A model generated the notes under the pieces. The model was not told the DNA's origin and searched no databases. It worked only from the letters and a program-made list of their open reading frames with translations. A stretch of 64,000 nt of DNA from Erythrobacter sp. SG61-1L. GTDB lineage: Bacteria; Pseudomonadota; Alphaproteobacteria; Sphingomonadales; Sphingomonadaceae. The stretch is taken from positions 1,665,633 to 1,729,632 of the forward strand of contig NZ_JXQC01000003.1 of NCBI RefSeq assembly GCF_001305965.1, given 5' to 3'. Made by a program: the position numbers and the translations under genes. Below, one piece after another: positions 52,385 to 60,849 of the stretch (position 1 is its first letter; each line of letters opens with the position of its first letter).

Positions 52385-53588
52385 CGTTATTCCTCCTGGT
52401 CTTGTCGCGATACATGGCCGCATCGGCGCTCCGCACCAGATCGGCCGCCGTCTGCCCATGATCCGGATAGAGCGCGAAGCCGACGCTGATCGAAAAAGCG
52501 GCAAAACCACCCTTTCCAAGCTCGATGGCCTCTTCCATCGCATATTCGATACGGTCGACGATCGCCTGGACCTCTTCCGCTTCGATCGGGGCGCCTAGCA
52601 GGATGGCAAATTCGTCACCACCTAGGCGGAATACCGTATCGGCATGCCGCACGCATTGGCGCAACCGCATTGCGATGGCCTGCAGCACTTTATCGCCTGC
52701 CTCATGGCCGTGGCAGTCATTGATCTGCTTGAACTCGTTCCCGTCGAGATAGAGCAATGCAAAACGCGATCCGGCGGTCGCGCTTGCCTGAATTGCCGCC
52801 GCCAGATGCCTTTCGAACAATGCGCGATTGCCGAGGTCAGTCAGCGCGTCGTGCGAAGCTTGCCGGGCGAGTTCCTGATTTTCCTCCGTAAGGCCGTCAT
52901 ACCAGCCTTCCAGTTCCGCCAGCAGGGCATTGAAATCGTCCACGAACATGTCGACTTCCGCAAGGCCCGGTGCAGGAACCCGGCGATGGAACGCCCGCTC
53001 CGTCCGCACCGAGCGCGCTACTTCGGCCACGTGGTTCAACGGGTCGATCACGCCATGCTGCAGCTTTCGCGCCAGAATGCGCGTGGCGACCAGCGCGATG
53101 CCGGTGCAGCAGATCGCGATCAGCAAGGCCTGCAGCAGGAACCGGGCGATGTCACCTGCGCTCCCGGTTACGCGGACTTCACCGATAGTCTCTCCGCCGC
53201 GCTCGACAGGAATGACATAGGGCGTCGGCCAGACCACCTTGCCAACCAGCCGCTCCATGCCGGCGGACAGGCCGCTATCCTCGCGCGACCAGCGGCGCAG
53301 CACCTCACCCTTCGCGTCGAGGACTTCGATCCGCTCCACCGCGCCGTTGCCGGCAAGCGATGCGATGCTCTCGCCAATGGCCTCGCGATCACCGAACACG
53401 ATTGCCGGTTCAACCGAATAGGAGAGGGTGTGGGCGATCAGTTGCAGATTGCGCGCCGCATTGTCGCGGATCACTGCCGCCCCGCTGACCATCACGGTCA
53501 GGCCAGCCAGCATGACCGCAAAGCCAATCAACTGGCGGTGCGCTCGCGAAAGAATGGAAAATAGCGAAGGGCTTTGCATGTCCGCCAT
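52371..53588 (-). CDS. yfiN: membrane diguanylate cyclase, YfiN (TpbB) homologue
   Basis: A 405-residue inner-membrane protein: N-terminal helix, periplasmic sensor region (about 40-145), a second helix, a HAMP-like linker and a C-terminal GGDEF domain with intact RLGGDEFAILL, so it should synthesise c-di-GMP from GTP. There is no EAL domain. In the known system YfiR binds the periplasmic part and inhibits it. It follows yfiR by 3 bases and overlaps yfiB. Confidence 0.88.
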   Translation of the reverse strand: MADMQSPSLFSILSRAHRQLIGFAVMLAGLTVMVSGAAVIRDNAARNLQLIAHTLSYSVEPAIVFGDREAIGESIASLAGNGAVERIEVLDAKGEVLRRWSREDSGLSAGMERLVGKVVWPTPYVIPVERGGETIGEVRVTGSAGDIARFLLQALLIAICCTGIALVATRILARKLQHGVIDPLNHVAEVARSVRTERAFHRRVPAPGLAEVDMFVDDFNALLAELEGWYDGLTEENQELARQASHDALTDLGNRALFERHLAAAIQASATAGSRFALLYLDGNEFKQINDCHGHEAGDKVLQAIAMRLRQCVRHADTVFRLGGDEFAILLGAPIEAEEVQAIVDRIEYAMEEAIELGKGGFAAFSISVGFALYPDHGQTAADLVRSADAAMYRDKTRRNNDVFG

Positions 53589-53591
53589 GGA

Positions 53592-54119
53592 TCAGCCTCC
53601 CTTCGCCATGCGCAGCACCCGCGGGTCCACCCGCACGCCCGAACGGGCCACCGCGTCTATATTGAGGCGGAAGGTCACCGTTCCGGGCCGGTAGACCAGA
53701 CAGAACATCGCCTCGCTGCGACATTGGGGATCGCGCTCCGCAATGGTCACAATGGCCGCGCCGCGCGCCCGCGCAGTCCACTGGCGCATCGCCCCCAGGT
53801 CCATCGCGCCGAGATAGAAGGCATCGCACCTGCCCGGCATGTCGACGGCCTCGCTGGCAAGCGCGCGCATTACCACCCTGCGGCCGTCCGGCAGGGTGAT
53901 TGTGTCCAGCCCATCGGCGTTTTGCGCCGTCCCGATCACACAAAGCCGCACAGGATCGGCCCCCTTCGGCCAGCGCGAATATTCCAGTATTGCCCGCACG
54001 ATACGGGCGGTTGACGCATCGGCCCCGCCATCGCCCTGCTGGGTCGATACGACCAGCACGACATCGTCGCTCATTGCGGCCGCAGGCGGTGACAGGAAGA
54101 AGGCAGGCATCAGGGCCAC
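53592..54119 (-). CDS. yfiR: YfiR family periplasmic repressor of diguanylate cyclase
   Basis: A 175-residue exported protein with a short hydrophobic N-terminus (ALMPAFFLSPPAAA) and the YfiR/DUF4154 pattern: RAILEYSRWPKGADPVRLCVIGTA, RCDAFYLGAM and CRSEAMFCLVY with pairs of cysteines that in the known protein form disulfides. It would inhibit the downstream GGDEF protein in the periplasm. The start is GTG 54119 or ATG 54110; neither has a strong ribosome-binding site. First gene of the yfiRNB-type operon. Confidence 0.82.
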   Translation of the reverse strand: MALMPAFFLSPPAAAMSDDVVLVVSTQQGDGGADASTARIVRAILEYSRWPKGADPVRLCVIGTAQNADGLDTITLPDGRRVVMRALASEAVDMPGRCDAFYLGAMDLGAMRQWTARARGAAIVTIAERDPQCRSEAMFCLVYRPGTVTFRLNIDAVARSGVRVDPRVLRMAKGG

Positions 54120-54214
54120 AAGGCAGCAGCAAGAACGCGCAAGATCGTTACAGTCGCCCCCGGCACTGCGATGATGATGCAGCCACCGGTATCGAAGCCC
54201 TCATTCCAAAAAAC

Positions 54215-54243
54215 GCATTCTCTCACTCGCGAATGCCATTCGC
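54215..54243. promoter_or_regulatory. GCATTC/GAATGC inverted-repeat cluster between yfiR and tonB
   Basis: GCATTC at 54215-54220, GAATGC at 54231-54236 and a perfect 15-base palindrome GCGAATG-C-CATTCGC at 54229-54243 lie in the 295-base gap between two divergent operons. No known regulator is matched. Confidence 0.4.
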
Positions 54244-54262
54244 CCATATCCCAGAATTAGAT

Positions 54263-54277
54263 GAACCGGCAAAGAAC
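54263..54277. promoter_or_regulatory. candidate LexA box between yfiR and tonB
   Basis: GAAC-CGGCAAA-GAAC, the alphaproteobacterial LexA direct repeat on the opposite strand, 144 bases from the yfiR start and 137 bases from the tonB start. Because the gap is divergent it could serve either operon. Confidence 0.4.
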
Positions 54278-54414
54278 AATCCGTTCCACGCAAGAGGAAC
54301 GCATCCACTGTGCCAGCCGATCAATTTGCAAGCCGCGGTTCATCCGCGAGACTTTAGGGCGCCGGGCTGTTATCGAGCCGCCAGAATATCGTCGCAGCCC
54401 CTTCCAGAGGTTCC

Positions 54415-55206
54415 TTGTCCCAGCCGGCCTACGCATCGAGCACGAGCCTGATCGAGCGGATTCGCGCCGAATTCGGCCGCCGCGCGACCGGCATTGTTGT
54501 GGCATTGCTGCTGGAATGCATCATCATTGGCCTGCTGCTGACGCTGAGCATGGGCAAGAAACAGGAAGTCCCCATGGCTTCCGTGGTGACAACGTTCGAT
54601 TCCGCCTCTGATGACGATACGGATTCCAAGCCGGACGCGAAGCCGGAAGAACAGAAGCCAACCGTTCAACCCAGCGCCCAGCCGCAGGACCAGCCCCAAC
54701 CCGATCCCCAGCCGGTTCCGCAACCCGTCGTCCAGCCGCAGCCTGCGCCCAGCCCGCCGGCTTTCGTTCCCATCTCCAAAAACCAGATGGCCCAGCTCGA
54801 CATCTCCAACCTGCCCAAGGCCCAATCCGCTGCGGCACCGGCGAAACAAACTTACGGGCCAGCCAATGTCGGTGGTGCGAATGATTCAGAACGCGTCGGT
54901 ACCGCGCCTAACGGCAAGCCGATGTATGCCGCCCAATGGTATCGCGAGCCGACCCATGACGAGATGGCAGGCTATCTCTCCACTGCCGATGGCCCGGGCT
55001 GGGGGCTGATTACCTGCCGCACCGTACCCGAATATCGTGTGGATAGCTGCGTGGCGCTGGATGAATCGCCGGACCATTCCAACATTGCCCGCGCGGCCCT
55101 CGCCGCAGCCTGGCAATTCAAGGTACGCCCCCCGCGCCTGGGCGGGAAATACAAATATGGCGAATGGGTGCGGATCAGGATCGATTACGAGATAAGACGG
55201 CAATGA
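54415..55206 (+). CDS. energy transducer TonB-like protein
   Basis: A 263-residue protein with a cytoplasmic head, one transmembrane helix (24-45), a long Pro/Gln/Lys-rich linker (about 68-115) and a C-terminal domain ending AWQFKVRPPRLGGKYKYGEWVRIRIDYEI, the TonB C-terminal style. It would couple the proton motive force to outer-membrane receptors. The start is TTG with AGAGG five bases upstream. It is divergent from yfiR and followed by another TonB-C-like protein gene. No exbBD is nearby. Confidence 0.78.
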   Translation: MSQPAYASSTSLIERIRAEFGRRATGIVVALLLECIIIGLLLTLSMGKKQEVPMASVVTTFDSASDDDTDSKPDAKPEEQKPTVQPSAQPQDQPQPDPQPVPQPVVQPQPAPSPPAFVPISKNQMAQLDISNLPKAQSAAAPAKQTYGPANVGGANDSERVGTAPNGKPMYAAQWYREPTHDEMAGYLSTADGPGWGLITCRTVPEYRVDSCVALDESPDHSNIARAALAAAWQFKVRPPRLGGKYKYGEWVRIRIDYEIRRQ

Positions 55207-55272
55207 GGGGTAACCCGATCTTTTCTTGAGCTTTCCAGCCGGTTTACAGGTGGGGTGCAATAGGGGGAAGTG

Positions 55273-56154
55273 ATGCGAATTACCTGTATTCCGATGATCG
55301 GCGCCATTGTGACCATGCTTGCAAGTGCGCCGGTTCAGGCAACGGAACCGCTCATGCTGGAACCGCTATCCGCGTGGAGCGTGGATGCCCATCCGGAGAG
55401 CTGCGCATTGCGCCGCAGTTTTGGCACCTCCGAAAAAGAGATGGTTCTGGAGTTGGACAACTTCACCATGGGCAAGCCCCTGATGGTAACCCTCATCGGC
55501 ACGGAGATGGAAACTACAAAGTCCTATCCCGCTACCAGTTTCCTTCCCGACGATCAGATGAAAAAGCAGACCGGGGCTTTCGATTTCACTCTTTCCGATG
55601 GCAGGAAAGGCGTGTTCTTCGTCGAATGGAACGGGCTGCAACGGCATGCCGCCCCCAATGCCAAGGATGTCCCCACGCCGGGCCCCGGCGCCGACAGCAA
55701 ACGTGAAGCGGAAATCACCGGACTGCTGGTGAGCGGCGCCTTCCAAAACGATGTAATTCTCCAGACCGGCCCGATGATTGGGCCGATGGATGCCCTTCGC
55801 TACTGCCTAGCGAATCTGGCCACGTCGAAGGGGCTTAATCCAGAGGTCCTGTCCAACCTCTCTCGTGAACCAGCTCCCCAAGACCCCCAGAAGAAACTCC
55901 AGAAAGCCTTTTCCCATTATCCGTCGGAACTGGTCCGGGCGAACAAAAGCGCGCCCATTCTGGCCCGCGCATTGATTGACGAAACCGGCAAAGCCCAGTC
56001 CTGCGAAGTGAAGGATGTCGGGCAGGACAAGCGTTTCGACAAACTGGTTTGTGGGGCCCTGATGGCTGTCGACAGCTATGATCCAGCCCTGGATGCCGAG
56101 GGCAAACCGGTGAAAGCGTATTACAAGACCCTACAGGTTTTCCGCCTGCACTGA
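55273..56154 (+). CDS. secreted protein with TonB C-terminal-like domain
   Basis: A 293-residue protein with a signal peptide (about 1-21, ending PVQA) and two parts: an N-terminal beta-rich domain with CALRRSFGTSEKEMVLELDNF and a C-terminal domain (about 210-293) with LARALIDETGKAQSCEVKDVG and YYKTLQVFRL resembling a TonB C-terminal module. There is no membrane anchor apart from the signal peptide. ATG 55273 follows GGGGGA. Role unknown; it may bind the same receptor region as TonB. Confidence 0.65.
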   Translation: MRITCIPMIGAIVTMLASAPVQATEPLMLEPLSAWSVDAHPESCALRRSFGTSEKEMVLELDNFTMGKPLMVTLIGTEMETTKSYPATSFLPDDQMKKQTGAFDFTLSDGRKGVFFVEWNGLQRHAAPNAKDVPTPGPGADSKREAEITGLLVSGAFQNDVILQTGPMIGPMDALRYCLANLATSKGLNPEVLSNLSREPAPQDPQKKLQKAFSHYPSELVRANKSAPILARALIDETGKAQSCEVKDVGQDKRFDKLVCGALMAVDSYDPALDAEGKPVKAYYKTLQVFRLH

Positions 56155-56167
56155 GCGGAAGCGCAAT

Positions 56168-57103
56168 TCAGTCTGCCGCCACCTTCTTCACCCACTCCAG
56201 CACCGGGCCAGAGAGCAAGGTATCGTCCGTGCCAATGGCCATGCCTTCGGTGAAGTGATTGTGATCGGGCAAGTCCACGCTGGCAGAGCAAGGCCCAGTG
56301 GGCGTGCATAGGCCAGCAATCATCTGCTGCGCCGTGTGACGCATCGGATCGGGATCGAACTCGGCGAAACCGATAAACAGGGGCGTGGCGGCATGATGCA
56401 GGCGGGCGATTGCGGCGGGAAGGGTCTGAAGCGAGGCATCGGCGCCGTAATAAAGATGCGGTTCGGCAGGCGCTTCATCCGCATAATTCGGCGATAGCAG
56501 GATCGCGCCTTTCAGGCCCTTTGCCTCATCGCCATGCAGTTCCGTATGGCCGACATAATCCGCCACATGGTTCGCCCCGGCGGAATGGCCCCACAGGACG
56601 ATCCTGTCGGGATCGCCACCATGCTTCGCAATATTGGCGCGAACCCAGCCGAGCGCCGCGCGCAAATCCTCTACCCCGCCGGGCCAGGGATGATCCGGCG
56701 CGAGGCGGTAATTGATGCCCACGCCCACCATGCCATGCCGCGCGGCCCAGGCGGTGATGTTATCCGGATAGAATGTGCCGTGCTTGTCCCCCCGCACGAA
56801 ACCGCCGCCATGGACGAAGACCAGCACCGGCAGCGGGCTCTTGTCCTTTCCGGGAACAAAGAGGTCTTCCGGCACATAGAGATCCAGCTTTTGCAGCGGA
56901 TCGGCGCCAAAGGCGATGTTGCGGGTGAGGAGGATGCCAACATAGCTCTCATCGGCGAACAGAGGCTCGTAAAGCTGGCCCACCGCCGGGTCCATCGACT
57001 GCCCGCGCTCGCGAAGCTGGGCCGCGATATCCGGGGGAACCTGTGCCATGGCGCTTCCTGCCAGCAATAGGGAACCGAGGCCTGCGGCCAGTTTCAGAAG
57101 CAT
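56168..57103 (-). CDS. exported carboxylesterase/lipase (HSL-like alpha/beta hydrolase)
   Basis: A 311-residue enzyme with signal peptide (1-20) and a HGGGFVRGDK oxyanion motif, nucleophile elbow GHSAGANHV and a C-terminal DHNHFTEG with the catalytic His. LAPDHPWPGG and YRLAPD are typical of the hormone-sensitive lipase family. Substrate unknown. It ends 13 bases from the TonB-C-like gene, convergent. Confidence 0.85.
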   Translation of the reverse strand: MLLKLAAGLGSLLLAGSAMAQVPPDIAAQLRERGQSMDPAVGQLYEPLFADESYVGILLTRNIAFGADPLQKLDLYVPEDLFVPGKDKSPLPVLVFVHGGGFVRGDKHGTFYPDNITAWAARHGMVGVGINYRLAPDHPWPGGVEDLRAALGWVRANIAKHGGDPDRIVLWGHSAGANHVADYVGHTELHGDEAKGLKGAILLSPNYADEAPAEPHLYYGADASLQTLPAAIARLHHAATPLFIGFAEFDPDPMRHTAQQMIAGLCTPTGPCSASVDLPDHNHFTEGMAIGTDDTLLSGPVLEWVKKVAAD

Positions 57104-57174
57104 CGCTTTCTCCCCGGCGCGGGCATTATGGGCTGCCCTTCGCCAAAATCCCTTCCAGCCGATCCGGAAAGGCC

Positions 57175-57204
57175 GCCCCTCCCCCGCCTAAACGGGAGAG
57201 GGGC
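57175..57204 (-). terminator. terminator downstream of the transaldolase-family gene
   Basis: GCCCCTC-CCCC at 57175-57185 pairs with GGG-A-GAGGGGC at 57194-57204 with one mismatch around an 8-base loop. It begins 7 bases beyond the stop codon of the minus-strand gene. Confidence 0.5.
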
Positions 57205-57211
57205 TGCGCGA

Positions 57212-58414
57212 TTACTTGTCCATCACCATGGCAACGAAGTCCACCGTCTGGCGGGTAGCCGCGGCGAATTCGGTTTCGGTCGCCTTGAACGAGCCGAAAT
57301 GGGCGAACTGGTCAGGACGCATGCCGTCGAATTCATAGGCAGCGCGGAAGCTGGGCAGCTTTAGCAGCTTTTCGATGCTCGCCTTGTTCGGCTCGCGGTC
57401 GATCGCCTTTGGATCGAAATCGGCCAGTTCGTCTTCGGCATTCATCAGGCCGGCGATGTAGCTCGGCGGGCAGGTATAGACCATGTCCGAACCGGCGTAG
57501 TCTTCGATATGGCGGCTGACCAGCTTGCCGGTGCGCTCGTCCTTTTCGACGCGCATGGAGCACTGCAGCATCTTCGACGGATGGTTTTCCGACTTGCCGA
57601 AGTGATAGGCGCGCTTGAGGATCGCTTCCTCGCCGTCGCGGATTTCCGGCAGGGTCAGTTCGATGCCGCGGGTCTTGGCTTCGACCTTCCAGTCCGACAG
57701 TTCGCCAAGGCGGGCCGACATATGCGTGATGACCGAACGCCACTTGGACAGGTCCACACCGGCGGCGCGGGCACGCAGCAGGCCGGCACTGACGGCGGAC
57801 ATGCAGCGCATATACTGCGGCACTGTGAAGCTGGTGGTGTTGTTGGTGGAAATGCCGCGTGCGGTCAGTTCTTCCAGAACCTCGTAGCCTTCCTTCGAGC
57901 CGGGTAGCTTCACCATCACGTTAGGTGCCTGTTCGTAGATCGAAAGCCCCTGCGCCAGCATCTTGTCGCCATCGCGCACGAAGCGCGGATCGACCTGGCC
58001 GGAAAGCATGCCATACTTGCCGCCCGACTTTTCATAGACCGGCAGGATCGCTTCCGCGCCCTTCTTCACCAGTTCCAGATAAAGCGTCCAGTACACGCCT
58101 TCCACGTCCATGCCCGGATTGGCGCGGGCAATGTCACGGATGTGGTTGGCCCAGCGTTCCGGCGCCAGCTTGATCGCCTGCAGCGAAAGCGGCGGATTGG
58201 TGGTGACGCCGCGGAAGCCCATTTCGCCCGTGGTTTCGATGGTTTCATGGTCCATCAGGCGGGTCAGCTGGGTTTCCCATTCCGCCCGCTTGCCTTCCGG
58301 CGCCTTGGCGAGGGTTTCTTCCTTCCAGCTGGGGTAGATCAGGGGCGAGGAATCCCACCAGATTTCGGCTTCGGGATTGGTCGCGGCGAGCTTTTCGAGA
58401 ATGTTCTGGGTCAT
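57212..58414 (-). CDS. transaldolase family protein
   Basis: A 400-residue TIM-barrel protein of the transaldolase superfamily. GFRGVTTNPPLS matches the start of the transaldolase barrel, and NVMVKLPGSKEGYEVLEEL has the Schiff-base-type Lys region; then GISTNNTTSFTVPQY. It is longer than canonical transaldolases (about 320) with an extra C-terminal helical part, so the substrate may differ from fructose-6-phosphate. Single gene with its own terminator; upstream is the ferA terminator. Confidence 0.8.
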   Translation of the reverse strand: MTQNILEKLAATNPEAEIWWDSSPLIYPSWKEETLAKAPEGKRAEWETQLTRLMDHETIETTGEMGFRGVTTNPPLSLQAIKLAPERWANHIRDIARANPGMDVEGVYWTLYLELVKKGAEAILPVYEKSGGKYGMLSGQVDPRFVRDGDKMLAQGLSIYEQAPNVMVKLPGSKEGYEVLEELTARGISTNNTTSFTVPQYMRCMSAVSAGLLRARAAGVDLSKWRSVITHMSARLGELSDWKVEAKTRGIELTLPEIRDGEEAILKRAYHFGKSENHPSKMLQCSMRVEKDERTGKLVSRHIEDYAGSDMVYTCPPSYIAGLMNAEDELADFDPKAIDREPNKASIEKLLKLPSFRAAYEFDGMRPDQFAHFGSFKATETEFAAATRQTVDFVAMVMDK

Positions 58415-58477
58415 AGTGGCGCCCCTCTAGGCCTGTTTACACGCGCGCGGCAATGGCTGGTTTGCTTTGCAGACGTG

Positions 58478-58522
58478 AGAAAAATCTGGACCGCGAAGCC
58501 ATAAAGGCCGCGCGGTCCAGAT
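58478..58522 (-). terminator. intrinsic terminator downstream of the ferA-like gene
   Basis: A perfect 12-bp stem (ATCTGGACCGCG at 58484-58495 pairing with 58511-58522) plus an inner GCC/GGC, followed on the minus strand by TTTTTCTC. It lies 77 bases after the ferA-like stop codon and is a good rho-independent terminator. Confidence 0.7.
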
Positions 58523-58598
58523 CAATTGATTGATAATGTCCGAAAACCGCGCTCTGCCGCTCCGGTTCCCCGAAAACGGCATGGCGCAGAAAAAGGGA

Positions 58599-60722
58599 TC
58601 AGTGCTGGACGAGCATCAGCGCATCCAGTGCGACGACGCCCTGCCCCTTGGGGTGGACGATCACCGGATTGAGGTCGATCTCGCGAATCGAAGGGTTGCC
58701 TTCCATTACGCGGCCGATCTCCACGATCAGCTTGGCCAGCGCCGGAACGTCCAGTTCGGGCGAGCCGCGATAGCCCTTCAACAGGGCAGCCTGCTTCAGG
58801 GTGAGCAGCTTGGCGACAACCTGTTCTTCCGAAAGATCGGTGGTCAGCAGGACGACGTCCTTCAGGATTTCAGCCGTCACACCGCCGAAACCGGCCAGGA
58901 CAACCGGGCCCCATTCCGGATCGGACTTGGCGCCCACGATCATTTCCAGGCCCATCGTGCCCATCTTCTCGACCAGCACGCCGTCGAGCTGGATCGAGGC
59001 ATCATAGGCCGCGACATTGGTGAAGATCTTGTCGAAGGCAGCCTTCACCGCTTCGGCACTGTCGAGCTTCAGGATCACGCCGCCCGCATCGGACTTGTGA
59101 CCCAGCGCGGCAGCCTGCGCCTTGAGCACCACCGGGAAGCCGATTTCCTCGGCAGCGGCGGCGGCATCGTCAGCCGTGGCGGCAAACTTGCTCTGCGGGA
59201 ACGGGAAGCCCAGCGGCGCGAGAAGTTCCTTGGCCTTGTATTCCGGCACCACGCCCGACACGCCCCGAAGCGCGGGAACGGGTAGCGGAGCCTGCGAATT
59301 GTCGACAAGGTCACGCTTCGCAAGGTCAGCCAGACGCGCGATGGCGCGATAGGCACGTTCGGTCGACGGGAACCAGGGGATACCCACGGCGCGCAGGCCG
59401 TCGATATATTCCTGCGGAACCCGTGCGCCTTCGTCCACGCCAGCAAAGACCAGCGGCTTGGCGAAAGTGCCGTCTTCCAGCACCTTGATGATCGCCGGGA
59501 ACTTGATCTTCGAAGTGATCGGGTCCGACTGGATGATCGAGGCGACGACCGAACCGACGCGTTCGTCGTCCAGCAGCGCGGTCAGCACCTTGGTGTAGAT
59601 TTCCGGTTCGGAAAGACCGGCCGCAGTGATGTCGGTGGGGTTGGACACCGGCACGAAGTCCGGCAGCACGGCGCGCAGGGCCGGGCTGTTGTCATCGTTG
59701 AGGTCGATCAGGTCCAGCCCGATATCCTCGGCAATGTCGAAGGCCAGGCCGCGCAGCGCGCCCGATTCACCCAGAACCGCCATGTTGGCACCCGGCAGGC
59801 TGGGGCAACGCAGGGCGATTTCGGTGATGTCTTCCAGTTCTTCCAGCGTATCGGCGAAGATCACGCCTTCGCGGCCGAGCTTGGCCTTCATCAGCGCATA
59901 GTCACCGGCCATGGCGCCAGTGTGGGTCGCCGCCGATTCCTGCGCCTTGTTGGACTTGCCGGGGTGCAGCATGATGATCGGCTTGCCGGCAGCGCGGGCG
60001 CGGCGGGCAGCAGCGATGAAAGCGCTGGGGCGACGCAGCGATTCCACATACATGGCGATGACGTGGGTATCCTCGTCATCGATCAGCCATTCGACGTAAT
60101 CTTCTACGCCGGAAGCGGCTTCATTGCCGGTCGAGACCGAGGTGGAGACATAGCAACCGCGCGGATGCAGCGCAGTGGCCAGAACGGCGGCCAGGGCGCC
60201 CGACTGGCTGGCGATGCCCACGGCGCGGGCGCCCTTGGGCGGGCTGACCATGTTGGTTTCCACGAAGGTGAGCGGCACGCGCTCGACATAATTGGTGCAG
60301 CCGAGGCAGTTCGGGCCTTCGATCACCATGCCGTATTCGGCAGCGATCGCACCGAGTTCGAGCTGTTCCTTCATGCCTTCCTCGCCCGCTTCGGAGAAGC
60401 CGGCCGAGTAGATCACCACGGCGCCGCAACCACGATTGGCAAGGCCGCGCACGGTATCGAGCACGAAGGGACGCGGAATGGCGAGAACGGCACAATCGAT
60501 GCCCTCAGGCAGCTGATCCACCGAAGCGTAGCACTTGAGGCCCGCGATTTCCTCGCGCTTGGGGTTCACGGGATAGATATCGCCCGCAAATTCGTACTGG
60601 ACGAGGTTGTTGAGCAGGGTCGCGCCCAGCGCGCCGTGCCGGTCGGATGCACCGATAACCGCTACGCTCTTGGGGCGCAGCAGCCGGTCGATCTGCTTGT
60701 TGGTGAAGCGCTTGCCGCTCAT
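58599..60722 (-). CDS. ferA: feruloyl-CoA synthetase FerA-type (NDP-forming acyl-CoA synthetase family)
   Basis: A 707-residue protein of the ADP-forming acyl-CoA synthetase family: CoA-binding domain (about 10-140, KSVAVIGASDRHGALGATLLNN), succinyl-CoA ligase-like domains with GIASQSGALAAVLA and the phospho-His-type motif ATHTGAMAGD, and a C-terminal ATP-grasp with EIGFPVVLKAQAAALGHKSDAGGV. In Sphingobium SYK-6 the feruloyl-CoA synthetase FerA is of this unusual type. It is encoded just downstream of a hydroxycinnamoyl-CoA hydratase/lyase gene, which supports the assignment, although other acids are possible substrates. ATG 60722 is used; 60746 is an alternative. Confidence 0.8.
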   Translation of the reverse strand: MSGKRFTNKQIDRLLRPKSVAVIGASDRHGALGATLLNNLVQYEFAGDIYPVNPKREEIAGLKCYASVDQLPEGIDCAVLAIPRPFVLDTVRGLANRGCGAVVIYSAGFSEAGEEGMKEQLELGAIAAEYGMVIEGPNCLGCTNYVERVPLTFVETNMVSPPKGARAVGIASQSGALAAVLATALHPRGCYVSTSVSTGNEAASGVEDYVEWLIDDEDTHVIAMYVESLRRPSAFIAAARRARAAGKPIIMLHPGKSNKAQESAATHTGAMAGDYALMKAKLGREGVIFADTLEELEDITEIALRCPSLPGANMAVLGESGALRGLAFDIAEDIGLDLIDLNDDNSPALRAVLPDFVPVSNPTDITAAGLSEPEIYTKVLTALLDDERVGSVVASIIQSDPITSKIKFPAIIKVLEDGTFAKPLVFAGVDEGARVPQEYIDGLRAVGIPWFPSTERAYRAIARLADLAKRDLVDNSQAPLPVPALRGVSGVVPEYKAKELLAPLGFPFPQSKFAATADDAAAAAEEIGFPVVLKAQAAALGHKSDAGGVILKLDSAEAVKAAFDKIFTNVAAYDASIQLDGVLVEKMGTMGLEMIVGAKSDPEWGPVVLAGFGGVTAEILKDVVLLTTDLSEEQVVAKLLTLKQAALLKGYRGSPELDVPALAKLIVEIGRVMEGNPSIREIDLNPVIVHPKGQGVVALDALMLVQH

Positions 60723-60747
60723 CGCTCGAAACTCCCATGCAGGCAAT

Positions 60748-60836
60748 GGCCCCGACTCCCCACGAGCGGGGATCGGGGCCTATTTCGGTTCGGCTCCCTA
60801 ATTGGGGAGCGCCGCGCGGACAAGTGCCCGCGCGGC
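60748..60836 (-). promoter_or_regulatory. three tandem hairpins in the ferB-ferA spacer
   Basis: Within the 127-base gap lie three stem-loops: a 9-bp perfect stem GCCGCGCGG/CCGCGCGGC at 60811-60836, GCTCCC/GGGAGC at 60793-60810, and GGCCCCGA-TCCCC/GGGGATCGGGGCC with one bulge at 60748-60780. None has a long T tract. They could terminate, stabilise or process the message so that FerB and FerA are made in unequal amounts. Confidence 0.6.
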
Positions 60837-60849
60837 TATTTCAGGCTGA

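Noticed and set aside
54261-54611. 116-codon plus-strand frame between yfiR and tonB
   Set aside because: Overlaps the start of tonB in another frame; Arg/His/Pro-rich composition typical of shadow frames.
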